Source: an uncultured Oscillospiraceae bacterium
Lineage (GTDB): Bacteria > Bacillota > Clostridia > Oscillospirales > Acutalibacteraceae
NCBI GenBank assembly: GCA_900539855.1
Contig: UQDO01000026.1
Coordinates: forward strand, 1 to 31,712
DNA length: 31,712 nucleotides
Direction: 5' to 3'
The position numbers and the translations under genes are program-made. A model generated the notes under the pieces. The model was not told the origin of the DNA. It did not search any database and saw only the letters and a list, made by a program, of their open reading frames with translations. This document shows positions 15,452-23,057 of the stretch, piece by piece (position 1 is the stretch's first letter; the number at the start of each line of letters is the position of its first letter).

Positions 15452-16252
15452 ATGAATATTTTTCCGCAAGGCGCCGGCTGCAGTAAAAATCTGTCACTTA
15501 TTTCAGACCCTGCGGTGACAGTTGTAGGATACAATGATCTTAAATTCATAAAACCGCAGCAGAGATTCTGGATGCAGCCGCATTTCACAGTGCATTTTGT
15601 GCTTAGCGGCAGCGGTGTGCTTAAAATGGACGGAGCAGTACACAAAATATCAGCCGGTCAGATATTTATAATACCTCCGAATGAAGCGATGATGTATTAT
15701 CCGGAGAGAAATGATATATGGCGGTATATATGGTTTTCAGTCAGCGGCAACAGAGCCGGTACATTGTTTGCAAATACCGGTGCGACATTGCAGTCACCCG
15801 TTATTACACCTGAAAACAGTGAATATATTGCGTCATCGCTTACAGGTATTTTTCTGAACGGCGGTTTTGCCGATGATTACAGAATAGTATCGCTCTTTTA
15901 TGAACTCTTGCACTGCATATCAAAGCAGCCGGGCGGTACTACCGATATTGTAAAATCAATGATTGATTCAAGCGCAAATGATCCGGAATTTACTATTGCA
16001 AGATTATGCCGTGACTGCGGACTCAGCCACTCTCAGCTTTGCCGTGTGTTTATAAAAAGGTACGGTGTGACTGCAAAACGGTATCTTATTGACCGGCGTA
16101 TGGAATATGCAAAGCAGCTTTTAAAGACTACAGATCTTAATCTTGATGCGGTTTCTCTGTCAAGCGGATATACCGATAAAGCACATTTTATGAAGGAATT
16201 CAAACGCATATACGGTATCACCGCCGGAGAATACCGAAAAATGTACAAATGA
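15452..16252 (+). CDS. AraC-family transcriptional regulator next to the GH109-like gene
   Basis: The start is ATG 15452, preceded at 6 bases by GGTGAG; an in-frame TTG at 15437 is rejected because it lies upstream of that site. The 266-residue protein has an N-terminal cupin (about 38-90, HFTVHFVLSGSGVLKMDG and AGQIFIIPPNEAMMYYPE) and a C-terminal double helix-turn-helix with CRDCGLSHSQLCRVFIKRYG and LSSGYTDKAHFMKEFKRIYG. It is transcribed away from the GH109-like gene across 136 bases and probably controls that gene in response to a related sugar. It differs clearly from the AraC-type protein at 3242, so the two units likely have separate inducers. Confidence 0.9.
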   Translation: MNIFPQGAGCSKNLSLISDPAVTVVGYNDLKFIKPQQRFWMQPHFTVHFVLSGSGVLKMDGAVHKISAGQIFIIPPNEAMMYYPERNDIWRYIWFSVSGNRAGTLFANTGATLQSPVITPENSEYIASSLTGIFLNGGFADDYRIVSLFYELLHCISKQPGGTTDIVKSMIDSSANDPEFTIARLCRDCGLSHSQLCRVFIKRYGVTAKRYLIDRRMEYAKQLLKTTDLNLDAVSLSSGYTDKAHFMKEFKRIYGITAGEYRKMYK

Positions 16253-16256
16253 TCAT

Positions 16257-16299
16257 ATAAACAGAACTGCCCGCGAAATGTGCGGGCAGTTCTGTTTAT
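16257..16299. terminator. Bidirectional terminator between the AraC-type gene and rex
   Basis: A perfect 18-bp stem (16257-16274 with 16282-16299) encloses a 7-base loop, with GCCCGC/GCGGGC next to the loop and AAAC/GTTTAT at the base. It follows the AraC-type stop by 4 bases. On the other strand the rex stop codon (16298-16296) lies within the stem, so one hairpin serves both convergent transcripts. Confidence 0.85.
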
Positions 16300-16955
16300 A
16301 CATCCGGATGTTTCTTTTCGCGCTCGAGCTCTGTTACATTGTAGCAAAGGGTCATAAGGCTGTCACTCAAATGCACATTTTCAACGACCACATCGGGAAA
16401 ATCCAGCGACAGATCATAGTGGCTGAAGTTCCAGAAGCCCTTGATCCCAAGTTCCACAAGTGTTTTTGCAACCTCCGGGGCTTCGCTCCGCGGAATGCAA
16501 AGTATCGCAACATCCGGGTGGTTCTCACGGCAGAATTCGTCAAGCCTGTCCATATTATGGATCGGGATACCTACCATTGTCTGTCCGCAAAGCGACTGCT
16601 TCTTGTCAAATATTCCTATGAGCGTAAAGCCCTTGGTGTTCATATCAAAATGCATGACAAGGGCACGTCCCATGTACCCGGCACCTATAAGAATTGCCTT
16701 TTTCACATTATTGAGACCCAGTATTTTGCCGATCTCAATCTGCAGCAGCTCGATGTTATATCCGTAGCCCTGCTGACCGAATTCTCCGAAGCAGTTGAGA
16801 TCCTGTCTTATCTGGCTTGCGGTGAGCCCCATGCGTTCGGACAGCTCCTTTGAGGATATGCGGTGGAGACCGTTTGAACGCAATTCACCGAGAAAACGGT
16901 AGTATCTCGGCAATCTCTTTATTACCGATGTTGAAACGGCGCGTGATCTGCTCAT
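16296..16955 (-). CDS. rex: Redox-sensing transcriptional repressor Rex
   Basis: The 219-residue protein has an N-terminal winged helix (about 1-75, with RYYRFLGEL, ISSKELSERMGLTASQIRQD and FGEFGQQGYGYN). A Rossmann domain follows, with AILIGAGYMGRAL around residues 87-99 and the C-terminal NFSHYDL region typical of Rex. Rex leaves DNA when NADH/NAD+ is high and usually represses fermentative or redox genes. AAAGGAG precedes the ATG by 10 bases. It lies 30 bases after icd with no terminator between, so it is the third gene of an acn-icd-rex operon. A Rex-like sequence lies over the operon promoter. Confidence 0.96.
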   Translation of the reverse strand: MSRSRAVSTSVIKRLPRYYRFLGELRSNGLHRISSKELSERMGLTASQIRQDLNCFGEFGQQGYGYNIELLQIEIGKILGLNNVKKAILIGAGYMGRALVMHFDMNTKGFTLIGIFDKKQSLCGQTMVGIPIHNMDRLDEFCRENHPDVAILCIPRSEAPEVAKTLVELGIKGFWNFSHYDLSLDFPDVVVENVHLSDSLMTLCYNVTELEREKKHPDV

Positions 16956-16985
16956 TGCCGAACGGCTCCTTTCGTTACAGTATAA

Positions 16986-18155
16986 TTATTTTGCAAGGCT
17001 GCGGACGGTATCCATGACATAATCGCCGAATTCGGTGCATGTGCAGCCGGTGTCGCGTCCGGTGATGGTGAGCTTTTTCTCCTTGAACATGCAGATGTCA
17101 AGCGCCCTCTCAAGAAGGTCGGCTTCGTTTGCACGTCCTATGTGCGAAAGCAGCATTACCGCTGCGCGGAGCATGGAGCAGGGGTCAGCATACTTGTCGC
17201 GTCCTTCTGCCACCATCCTCGGAGCGGAACCGTGTATAGCCTCAAACATGGCGTAGCGCTTGCCTATATTGGCGCTGCCTGCCGTGCCGACGCCGCCCTG
17301 GAACTCTGCTGCCTCGTCGGTGATTATATCGCCGTAAAGATTCGGAAGGACAAACACCTTGAAGTCCCTGCGGCGCTTCTCGTCGATCAGCTTTGCGGTC
17401 GTTATGTCAATGTACCAGTCGTCGGTTATAATTTCCGGATATTCCTTGCCTATGTTTTTGCATATGTTGAGGAATTTTCCGTCGGTCGTCTTAATAACGT
17501 TTGCCTTGGTTATTATGGATACGCGTTCCTTGTGGTTCTTTCTTGCATATTCGTATGCAAGCCTTGCTATTCTTTCACAGCCCTCGGTCGTTGCTACGAC
17601 AAAGTCAACCGCCAGATCATCCGACACATTTATTCCGTCAGAGCCGACAGCATATCCGCCCTCGGTGTTCTCACGGAAGAATGTCCAATCAATGCCCTGT
17701 TCGGGAACACGCACAGGTCTCAGGTTGGCAAACAGATCAAGCTCCTTACGCATCGCGACGTTTGCGCTTTCAATGTTGGGGCACGGATCGCCGGCTCTCG
17801 GGGTGGTGGTCGGGCCCTTCAGAATAACATGGCACTGCTTTAGCTCTGCCAGAACATCGTCGGGGATGGCTTTGCCGACGGCGGCACGGTTTTCTATGGT
17901 CAGTCCGTCTATCTCCTTGAAGGTTATTTTGCCTGCGTCAACATCGTCCTTCAAAAGGAAACGCAGCACACGCTCTGCCTCATGGGTAATGACCGGACCT
18001 ATTCCGTCGCCTCCGCAGATACCTATTATAAGGTTGTCAAGTGCGGAATAATCCACAAAGTCCTTTTCCGCCTTTATCCTCTCGGCACGCTGCTGCTGAG
18101 CTATCAGCAGCTTTTCAAATTTCTCGACCGAAGTCTTTATCATTTCGTCAGTCAT
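16986..18155 (-). CDS. icd: Isocitrate/isopropylmalate-family dehydrogenase, probably isocitrate dehydrogenase
   Basis: The 389-residue protein belongs to the beta-decarboxylating dehydrogenases: GGDGIGPVI near residue 48, LKGPTTTPRAG near 112, the substrate loop FFRENTEGGYAVG near 160, the LPNLYGDIITDEAAEFQGGVG metal site near 270, and HGSAPRMVAEG. The TITGRDTGCTCTEF tail and an N-terminal extension of about 40 residues are not those of classic LeuB. The gene starts 11 bases after aconitase, with AAGGAG upstream, so isocitrate is the expected substrate, giving 2-oxoglutarate for glutamate synthesis. Coenzyme choice (NAD or NADP) is not decided here. LeuB or tartrate-dehydrogenase activity is a less likely alternative because no leuC, leuD or leuA is nearby. 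Confidence 0.87.
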   Translation of the reverse strand: MTDEMIKTSVEKFEKLLIAQQQRAERIKAEKDFVDYSALDNLIIGICGGDGIGPVITHEAERVLRFLLKDDVDAGKITFKEIDGLTIENRAAVGKAIPDDVLAELKQCHVILKGPTTTPRAGDPCPNIESANVAMRKELDLFANLRPVRVPEQGIDWTFFRENTEGGYAVGSDGINVSDDLAVDFVVATTEGCERIARLAYEYARKNHKERVSIITKANVIKTTDGKFLNICKNIGKEYPEIITDDWYIDITTAKLIDEKRRRDFKVFVLPNLYGDIITDEAAEFQGGVGTAGSANIGKRYAMFEAIHGSAPRMVAEGRDKYADPCSMLRAAVMLLSHIGRANEADLLERALDICMFKEKKLTITGRDTGCTCTEFGDYVMDTVRSLAK

Positions 18156-18166
18156 TGTCTTGCTCC

Positions 18167-20104
18167 TTATTTAGAATTGAGTTTTGTATAGTTGAGAAGT
18201 CCTCCGGCAAGTATCATGTCTTTTGAACGTCCCGAAAGGAAGGGTACTACCTCAAAGCTGTCACCGGTCGTTTTGTCAGTCAGTATTACAGGCTCGCCCT
18301 TTTCTATTTTTTCCCTCACTCCGTCGAGGCAAAGTTCGTCAAACTGGGATATCCTGTCGTAATCAGTGGGATCCTTAAAGGTCAGCGGCAGTATACCGGC
18401 GTTTATAAGGTTGGCGGCGTGAATTCTCGCAAACGATTTCACAATGACCGCCTTTATTCCGAGATATAAGGGGACAAGCGCAGCATGCTCACGCGATGAG
18501 CCCTGACCGTAGTTTTCGCCGCCGATTATGATACCCTTGCCTTCCTTTCTGCAGTTTTCGGGGAACTTTTCGTCGCACCTTACAAAGCAGAAGTTTGAAA
18601 GATAGGGTATGTTCGAACGGTAGGGAAGTATTTTAGCACCGGCAGGCATGATATGATCGGTCGTTATATTGTCGCCGACCTTTAATATCGCCTTGGCAGT
18701 GATCGTGCTCTCAAGCGGTTCTGTCTTGGGGAACGGCTTTATGTTGGGACCGCGGACGATCTCGACATTTTTTGCATCCTCAGGATCTGCCGGAGCATCG
18801 ATAAGATTGTCGTTTATTTTAAACTTCTCGGGCAGCTTTATGTCGGACAGATCGGCGTCAAGCGTTCTCGGGTCGGTAAGATATCCGGTGAGTGCGGCGG
18901 CTGCCGCAGTCTCCGGGCTTACAAGGTAGACGCCTGCATCCGCAGTGCCGGAGCGTCCCTCAAAGTTGCGGTTGAAGGTGCGCAGTGATACGGCACCCGA
19001 ATTGGGCGACTGACCCATTCCTATGCACGGTCCGCAGGCACATTCAAGTATGCGCGCACCGGCGGCTATGAGCTTGGAAAGCGCGCCACAGTCGGCAAGC
19101 ATGTTGAACACCTGCTTTGAGCCGGGAGCGATGCCGACCGAAACGCTCGGGTCGACCGTTTTTCCGTCAAGTATCGCGGCTACTTTCAGCATATCGTAAA
19201 GCGATGAGTTGGTGCAGCTTCCGATCAGCACCTGATCGACCTTTATAGGTCCTATCTCGGTGACCTTTTTAACCTTGTCTGGCATGTGCGGCATGGCTGC
19301 GAGCGGTTCCAGCTTTGACAGGTCGACCGATATCTCCTTGTCATAAACAGCGTCCGGGTCGCTCGAAAGCGGAGTGAAATCTTCCTCGCGGCACTGTGCA
19401 CGGAGAAATTCTTCGGTTATCTCGTCTGACGGGAATATAGAGGTCGTAGCGCCAAGCTCGGCACCCATGTTTGTTATGGTTGCTCTTTCCGGCACCGAGA
19501 GGGTCTTGACGCCCTCTCCGGCGTATTCGACGATGTATCCGACGCCGCCCTTGACCGTGAGCTGGCGTAAGACCTCAAGTATAACATCTTTGGCAGTTAC
19601 GAATGGGGAGAGCCTGCCGGTAAGGTTGACCTTAAGCATTTTAGGCATCGGGATATAATACGCTCCGCCGCCCATGGCGACCGCAACATCCATACCGCCG
19701 GCACCGATGGCAAGCATTCCTATGCCGCCGCCGGTAGGCGTATGTGAATCCGAACCTATGAGGGTCTTGCCCGGCTTGCCGAAGCGCTCAAGATGCACCT
19801 GATGGCATATTCCGTTGCCCGGGCGTGAATAGTAAATACCATGCTTTTTACATACCGACTGTATGAACCTGTGGTCATCGGCATTTTCAAAACCGGTCTG
19901 CAAAGTGTTGTGATCGATATATGCGACCGAACGCTCTGTTTTGACGCGGTCAACACCCATTGCTTCAAATTCAAGATATGCCATGGTGCCGGTAGCGTCC
20001 TGAGTGAGCGTCTGATCGATCTTAAGACCCACGTCGGTGCCGGGTATCATTTGCCCGTCAACCAGATGAGCCTTGATTATCTTCTGTGCGATAGTAAGTC
20101 CCAA
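18167..20104 (-). CDS. acn: Aconitate hydratase (monomeric, Aquifex-type length)
   Basis: The enzyme (EC 4.2.1.3) converts citrate to isocitrate through cis-aconitate on a 4Fe-4S cluster. The 645-residue product carries the cluster cysteines in IGSCTNSS and CACGPCIGMGQ, the SDSHTPTGGGIGMLAIGAGGMDVA block near residue 115, and a C-terminal swivel domain with GGENYGQGSSREHAALVPLYLG. This is the shorter monomeric form rather than the 890-residue AcnA. The start is TTG 20104, supported by AAGGAG 10 bases upstream and no better ATG nearby. It leads the acn-icd-rex operon and is transcribed from a TTGACA promoter. Confidence 0.95.
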   Translation of the reverse strand: MGLTIAQKIIKAHLVDGQMIPGTDVGLKIDQTLTQDATGTMAYLEFEAMGVDRVKTERSVAYIDHNTLQTGFENADDHRFIQSVCKKHGIYYSRPGNGICHQVHLERFGKPGKTLIGSDSHTPTGGGIGMLAIGAGGMDVAVAMGGGAYYIPMPKMLKVNLTGRLSPFVTAKDVILEVLRQLTVKGGVGYIVEYAGEGVKTLSVPERATITNMGAELGATTSIFPSDEITEEFLRAQCREEDFTPLSSDPDAVYDKEISVDLSKLEPLAAMPHMPDKVKKVTEIGPIKVDQVLIGSCTNSSLYDMLKVAAILDGKTVDPSVSVGIAPGSKQVFNMLADCGALSKLIAAGARILECACGPCIGMGQSPNSGAVSLRTFNRNFEGRSGTADAGVYLVSPETAAAAALTGYLTDPRTLDADLSDIKLPEKFKINDNLIDAPADPEDAKNVEIVRGPNIKPFPKTEPLESTITAKAILKVGDNITTDHIMPAGAKILPYRSNIPYLSNFCFVRCDEKFPENCRKEGKGIIIGGENYGQGSSREHAALVPLYLGIKAVIVKSFARIHAANLINAGILPLTFKDPTDYDRISQFDELCLDGVREKIEKGEPVILTDKTTGDSFEVVPFLSGRSKDMILAGGLLNYTKLNSK

Positions 20105-20134
20105 CGTGATCAGCTCCTTGAAAATATATACTTT

Positions 20135-20163
20135 ATTATCCTACAAAATCGCCCGATTGTCAA
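20135..20163 (-). promoter_or_regulatory. Promoter of acn-icd-rex
   Basis: On the minus strand a perfect -35 TTGACA (20163-20158) and -10 GATAAT (20140-20135) are 17 bases apart. Transcription would start near 20128 and give a short leader with the AAGGAG site. Confidence 0.7.
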
Positions 20164-20174
20164 CGATTTAACGC
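20157..20174. promoter_or_regulatory. Candidate Rex operator over the acn -35 box
   Basis: The 18-mer TTGTCAA-CGAT-TTAACGC matches the clostridial Rex consensus TTGTTAA-N4-TTAACAA at 11 of 14 defined positions, with correct 4-base spacing. It covers the whole -35 hexamer, where binding would block RNA polymerase. The right half is imperfect, so this is a candidate only. Confidence 0.45.
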
Positions 20175-20208
20175 AATAAAATTGCTCTTTTCGTAAGTTT
20201 GCCTATAA

Positions 20209-20227
20209 GTTTGTTAAATAAACAAAC
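20209..20227. repeat. Perfect inverted repeat upstream of the TIM-barrel gene at 20287
   Basis: GTTTGTT (20209-20215) and AACAAAC (20221-20227) flank AAATA. It lies 10 bases upstream of the -35 box of the gene at 20287. A direct repeat of AAGTTTG (20195-20201 and 20207-20213) overlaps it. The spacing does not fit Rex. The binding factor is unknown. Confidence 0.45.
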
Positions 20228-20237
20228 AATTTCCGGC

Positions 20238-20266
20238 TTGTTATGTAAAAGTACCTGTGCTATACT
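20238..20266 (+). promoter_or_regulatory. Extended -10 promoter for the TIM-barrel gene at 20287
   Basis: TTGTTA (20238-20243) and TATACT (20261-20266) are 17 bases apart, and TGC directly before the -10 box makes it an extended type. Transcription from about 20273 rules out the in-frame GTG at 20257 as a start and supports the ATG at 20287. Confidence 0.6.
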
Positions 20267-20286
20267 TGGAGTCAGGTGATGATTTT

Positions 20287-21198
20287 ATGCTGTTTTCGAC
20301 CAATACGGCTATTTTTGATAAAAACGTGGGGGCAAAAAGGGGAATAGAGCTTGCAGCAAAAGCTGGCTTTGACGCTGTGGATATTTCGCTCCACCGCCTG
20401 ATGGATAAGGATGGTCAGGCTTTTAATTCAGGCCGCTACCGGGATGAAGCCGAAGAATATAAGAAGCTTGTGAGTGGCTGCGGACTTGTTGTCAACCAGA
20501 CGCATACCGTCTATCCTACATCCTATAACGGCGATGAAAAAACGGCTGCCGCTGTGATGCGTGTCAAAAGAGGCATTGAGATATCGTCAATACTCGGTGC
20601 AAAAACGGTCGTTGTGCACCCGATGCAGCATCTTCCATACATAAAGGATAACAATTCGGAAATTTTAAGGGAGATAAACAAGAAGTTTTTTGCCGATCTT
20701 GCACCGCTTGCCGAACAGTATGATGTGACGCTGTGTATCGAAAATATGTGGCAGAGAAATAAAATAAGCGGCAGCATCGTGCACAGCACATGCGCCGATC
20801 CGCGCGAGCTTGCGGCTTATGTCGATATGGCAAACAGTAAAAATTTCGCAGCCTGCCTTGATGTCGGCCACTGCTGCCTTGTCGGAGTCGATCCAGCTGA
20901 TGCAGTGCACACTTTGGGACACGGCAGACTGAAGGCTCTGCATCTGCACGATAACGACGGCAGGGAGGATATGCATGTACTGCCTCTCACAGAGGGCACG
21001 GGAAAGGTCGATTGGGACGCTTTGCTTAAAGCTCTGGCGGATATCGGCTACGAGGGTGACTTTACATATGAGGTAAACAACAGCTTTGTATCGGCGCTTA
21101 TGCAGGATGAAAATGTACTGCTTGCAAAGCTGAAATATGCGGTGGCTGTGGGCAGGAATATGATCGCAAAATTTGAGAAGTATAAAAAAGAATATTAA
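20287..21198 (+). CDS. Sugar phosphate isomerase/epimerase family TIM-barrel protein (orphan copy)
   Basis: Starting at ATG 20287 (AGGTGATG upstream), the product has 303 residues with the AP-endonuclease-2-like fold. Likely metal ligands are E in LCIENMW (about 149), D and H in LDVGHCC (about 191-195), H in ALHLHDNDG (about 222) and E in FTYEVNN (about 256). The LDVGH and HLHDNDG patterns are typical of the cytoplasmic xylose-isomerase-like sugar isomerases and epimerases. It has its own promoter, sits between the acn operon and the heat-shock operon, and ends at a strong hairpin. Its substrate is unknown; a link to the operon at 4168-13961 is possible but unsupported by distance. Confidence 0.8.
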   Translation: MLFSTNTAIFDKNVGAKRGIELAAKAGFDAVDISLHRLMDKDGQAFNSGRYRDEAEEYKKLVSGCGLVVNQTHTVYPTSYNGDEKTAAAVMRVKRGIEISSILGAKTVVVHPMQHLPYIKDNNSEILREINKKFFADLAPLAEQYDVTLCIENMWQRNKISGSIVHSTCADPRELAAYVDMANSKNFAACLDVGHCCLVGVDPADAVHTLGHGRLKALHLHDNDGREDMHVLPLTEGTGKVDWDALLKALADIGYEGDFTYEVNNSFVSALMQDENVLLAKLKYAVAVGRNMIAKFEKYKKEY

Positions 21199-21206
21199 AA
21201 ATAAGT

Positions 21207-21240
21207 ACAGGCGGTGCCGAAATTCGGCACCGCCTGTTTG
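21207..21240 (+). terminator. Hairpin terminator after the gene at 20287
   Basis: A perfect 12-bp GC-rich stem (ACAGGCGGTGCC at 21207-21218 with 21226-21237) closes a GAAATTC loop. The following T tract is short (TGTTTGC), so termination may be incomplete. Confidence 0.7.
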
Positions 21241-21297
21241 CAGATTTGAAGGTCAAAGAAGGTCAAAAAATATTTTTAAAAAATTTGGCAAAAACTA

Positions 21298-21328
21298 TTG
21301 ACAAATATAAAAAATGTGATAATATAAT
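21298..21328 (+). promoter_or_regulatory. Sigma-A promoter of the heat-shock operon
   Basis: A perfect -35 TTGACA (21298-21303) is followed by TATAAT at 21323-21328 with a 19-base spacer, or by TAATAT at 21320-21325 with a 16-base spacer. The CIRCE operator begins 6 bases further on. Confidence 0.7.
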
Positions 21329-21333
21329 AATTG

Positions 21334-21360
21334 TTAGCACTCAAGCGTATAGAGTGCTAA
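21334..21360 (+). promoter_or_regulatory. CIRCE operator
   Basis: TTAGCACTC-N9-GAGTGCTAA is a perfect 9-9-9 CIRCE inverted repeat, the binding site of HrcA. It lies directly after the promoter and 21 bases before the hrcA start, so HrcA represses its own operon and the chaperone system titrates HrcA. Confidence 0.97.
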
Positions 21361-21381
21361 TGAATAAGGCGGTGAAAAGGT

Positions 21382-22416
21382 GTGGAACTAAGCGAGAGAA
21401 AAAAACAGATCCTCGCGGCGGTAATAAAGAATTACATCAAGACCGGCGAGCCGGTCGGTTCAAAGCTGCTTATGGAGCTGACGGGGCTTAACGTCTCATC
21501 GGCTACGTTGAGGAATGAAATGAGCGAGCTTTGTGAGCTCGGATATCTTGAGCAGCCGCACACCTCCGCAGGCAGACAGCCTACCAGCCTCGGCTATGAT
21601 TTTTATTTTGAGAGGCTGATGAACAGGCGCGAAGTGCCGGACGATCTCAGGCAGATAATCGATAAGATGCTTACCGATGCTGCTAAGGATCCTGAGCATC
21701 TTGCATCGATAGCAGGTCAGGTGCTGTCCGATATGACCGGATTTCCTGCCATTATGGCAACTGTCACACGCAGGGAAGCTGTGGTGCACAGGGTCGATAT
21801 AATGCCGATGGGCAGACGGACCGTGCTTTTGCTTATCATAACCTCTGACGGACTTGCGCGCAGCCGCATATGCAGAAGCGCATTTGATCTGCCGGCAAGC
21901 GTTGTGGGGTACTTCAAGAGGCTGTCGGACGCATATATAATAGGAAAAGAGCTCAATGATTTCACTCCGGCATACCTGCAGCGACTGGTTATGATGTGCG
22001 GTGATCTTGCACTTTTGATGACTCCGCTTGTTTCAAGCGTTTTCGAGATAGTTGAGGAACTGCGTTCAAAGACAATAAGCGTCAAGGGCGAGTCGAATCT
22101 GATGAAATGCTATTCGAACGAATACGATGCCAGAGCGCTGCTCGGACTGCTGACAAGGCAGGAACTGCTGTTTTCGCTGCTTGCCGGAACGAACGAAAAT
22201 GTTGAGATTGTTTTCGGTGACAAAACAGGTATAGAAGAGCTTCGCCCGTCAAATATAGTAGTAGCAAAGTACACTGTCGGCGGCGAGGACATAGGGCGTA
22301 TCGGTGTGCTGGGACCGGCGCGTATGGCTTACGAGCAGATAATACCCAGTGTTGAATATTTTGCTGAAAAGCTCGGCGAGGTCATGACACAGGCGATAAA
22401 CGACCTTGACGAGTGA
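21382..22416 (+). CDS. hrcA: Heat-inducible transcription repressor HrcA
   Basis: The 344-residue protein has the N-terminal winged helix (ERKKQILAAVIKNYIKTGEPVGSKLL, SSATLRNEMSELCELGYLEQPHTSAGRQPT) and the GAF-like inserted domain of HrcA, ending in LGVLGPARMAYEQIIPSVEY-type sequence (here IGVLGPARM). The start is GTG 21382, with AGGCGGTGAAAAGG upstream. It acts as a dimer on CIRCE and depends on GroEL for folding in studied bacteria. It is the first gene of the hrcA-grpE-dnaK-dnaJ operon, with grpE 25 bases downstream. Confidence 0.97.
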   Translation: MELSERKKQILAAVIKNYIKTGEPVGSKLLMELTGLNVSSATLRNEMSELCELGYLEQPHTSAGRQPTSLGYDFYFERLMNRREVPDDLRQIIDKMLTDAAKDPEHLASIAGQVLSDMTGFPAIMATVTRREAVVHRVDIMPMGRRTVLLLIITSDGLARSRICRSAFDLPASVVGYFKRLSDAYIIGKELNDFTPAYLQRLVMMCGDLALLMTPLVSSVFEIVEELRSKTISVKGESNLMKCYSNEYDARALLGLLTRQELLFSLLAGTNENVEIVFGDKTGIEELRPSNIVVAKYTVGGEDIGRIGVLGPARMAYEQIIPSVEYFAEKLGEVMTQAINDLDE

Positions 22417-22441
22417 GGATATAAAGAAAGGAATGATCGGT

Positions 22442-23011
22442 TTGGCAGAGAAGGAAACTAAAGAACAGTGTACCGAAAATCCCGAAGTTGATGATAAGGT
22501 GAAGGCTGACAAAGAGTCCGAAAAGGCGGCAAAGTCCTCTAAAAAGCATGAAAAGAAGGCTGAAAAGGAAAACGCCGAGCTTGAGGCTCTGAAGGCTGAG
22601 CTTGCAAAGCAAAAGGATCTGCTGCTGAGAACGGCTGCGGAATTTGATAACTATAAAAGGCGCACCGAAAAGGAAAGCCTTGCCGCCGCCGAATACACAA
22701 AGGCGCTCATGCTCAAAAAGCTGCTGCCGGTGTTTGATAATATCGAGCGTGCGAATGCTGCCGATAAAGACAGCAAGGATTACGCCAAGGGCGTTGAAAT
22801 GACGGTGAAGCTGCTGAGCGAGGCGGTTAAAAATCTCGGAATGACCGAGATAGGCGCTGAGGGCGAGCAGTTCGACCCGTCGGTACATGAAGCGGTAATG
22901 CATATCGAGGACGAAGGTCTTGAGGAAAACACGGTGTGCAAGGTGCTGCAAAAGGGCTATAAAATAGGTGATACTGTTATCCGTCCCGCGATGGTGCAGG
23001 TCGCCAATTAA
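22442..23011 (+). CDS. grpE: Nucleotide exchange factor GrpE
   Basis: GrpE releases ADP from DnaK. The start is taken as TTG 22442, because AAAGGA lies 9 bases upstream; an in-frame ATG at 22433 touches that site and is less likely. The 189-residue product has an acidic and lysine-rich N-terminal tail, a coiled coil (about 40-75), LLRTAAEFDNYKRRTEKE near residue 62, and the C-terminal beta domain with FDPSVHEAVMHIED and GYKIGDTVIRPAMVQVA. Length and order in the operon are normal. Confidence 0.96.
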   Translation: MAEKETKEQCTENPEVDDKVKADKESEKAAKSSKKHEKKAEKENAELEALKAELAKQKDLLLRTAAEFDNYKRRTEKESLAAAEYTKALMLKKLLPVFDNIERANAADKDSKDYAKGVEMTVKLLSEAVKNLGMTEIGAEGEQFDPSVHEAVMHIEDEGLEENTVCKVLQKGYKIGDTVIRPAMVQVAN

Positions 23012-23057
23012 ATAGACTATAAATTTAGAAAACATACACTTTACGGAGGTATTTATT

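Noticed and set aside
17142..18051. Plus-strand frames opposite icd
   Set aside because: They are antisense to a clear dehydrogenase and have no ribosome binding site.
20209..20227. Second Rex operator
   Set aside because: The half sites TTGTT and AACAA are 5 bases apart; Rex sites need 8 bases between these pentamers.
20257..20286. GTG start for the TIM-barrel gene
   Set aside because: It lies upstream of the -10 box at 20261-20266 and so would not be in the transcript.
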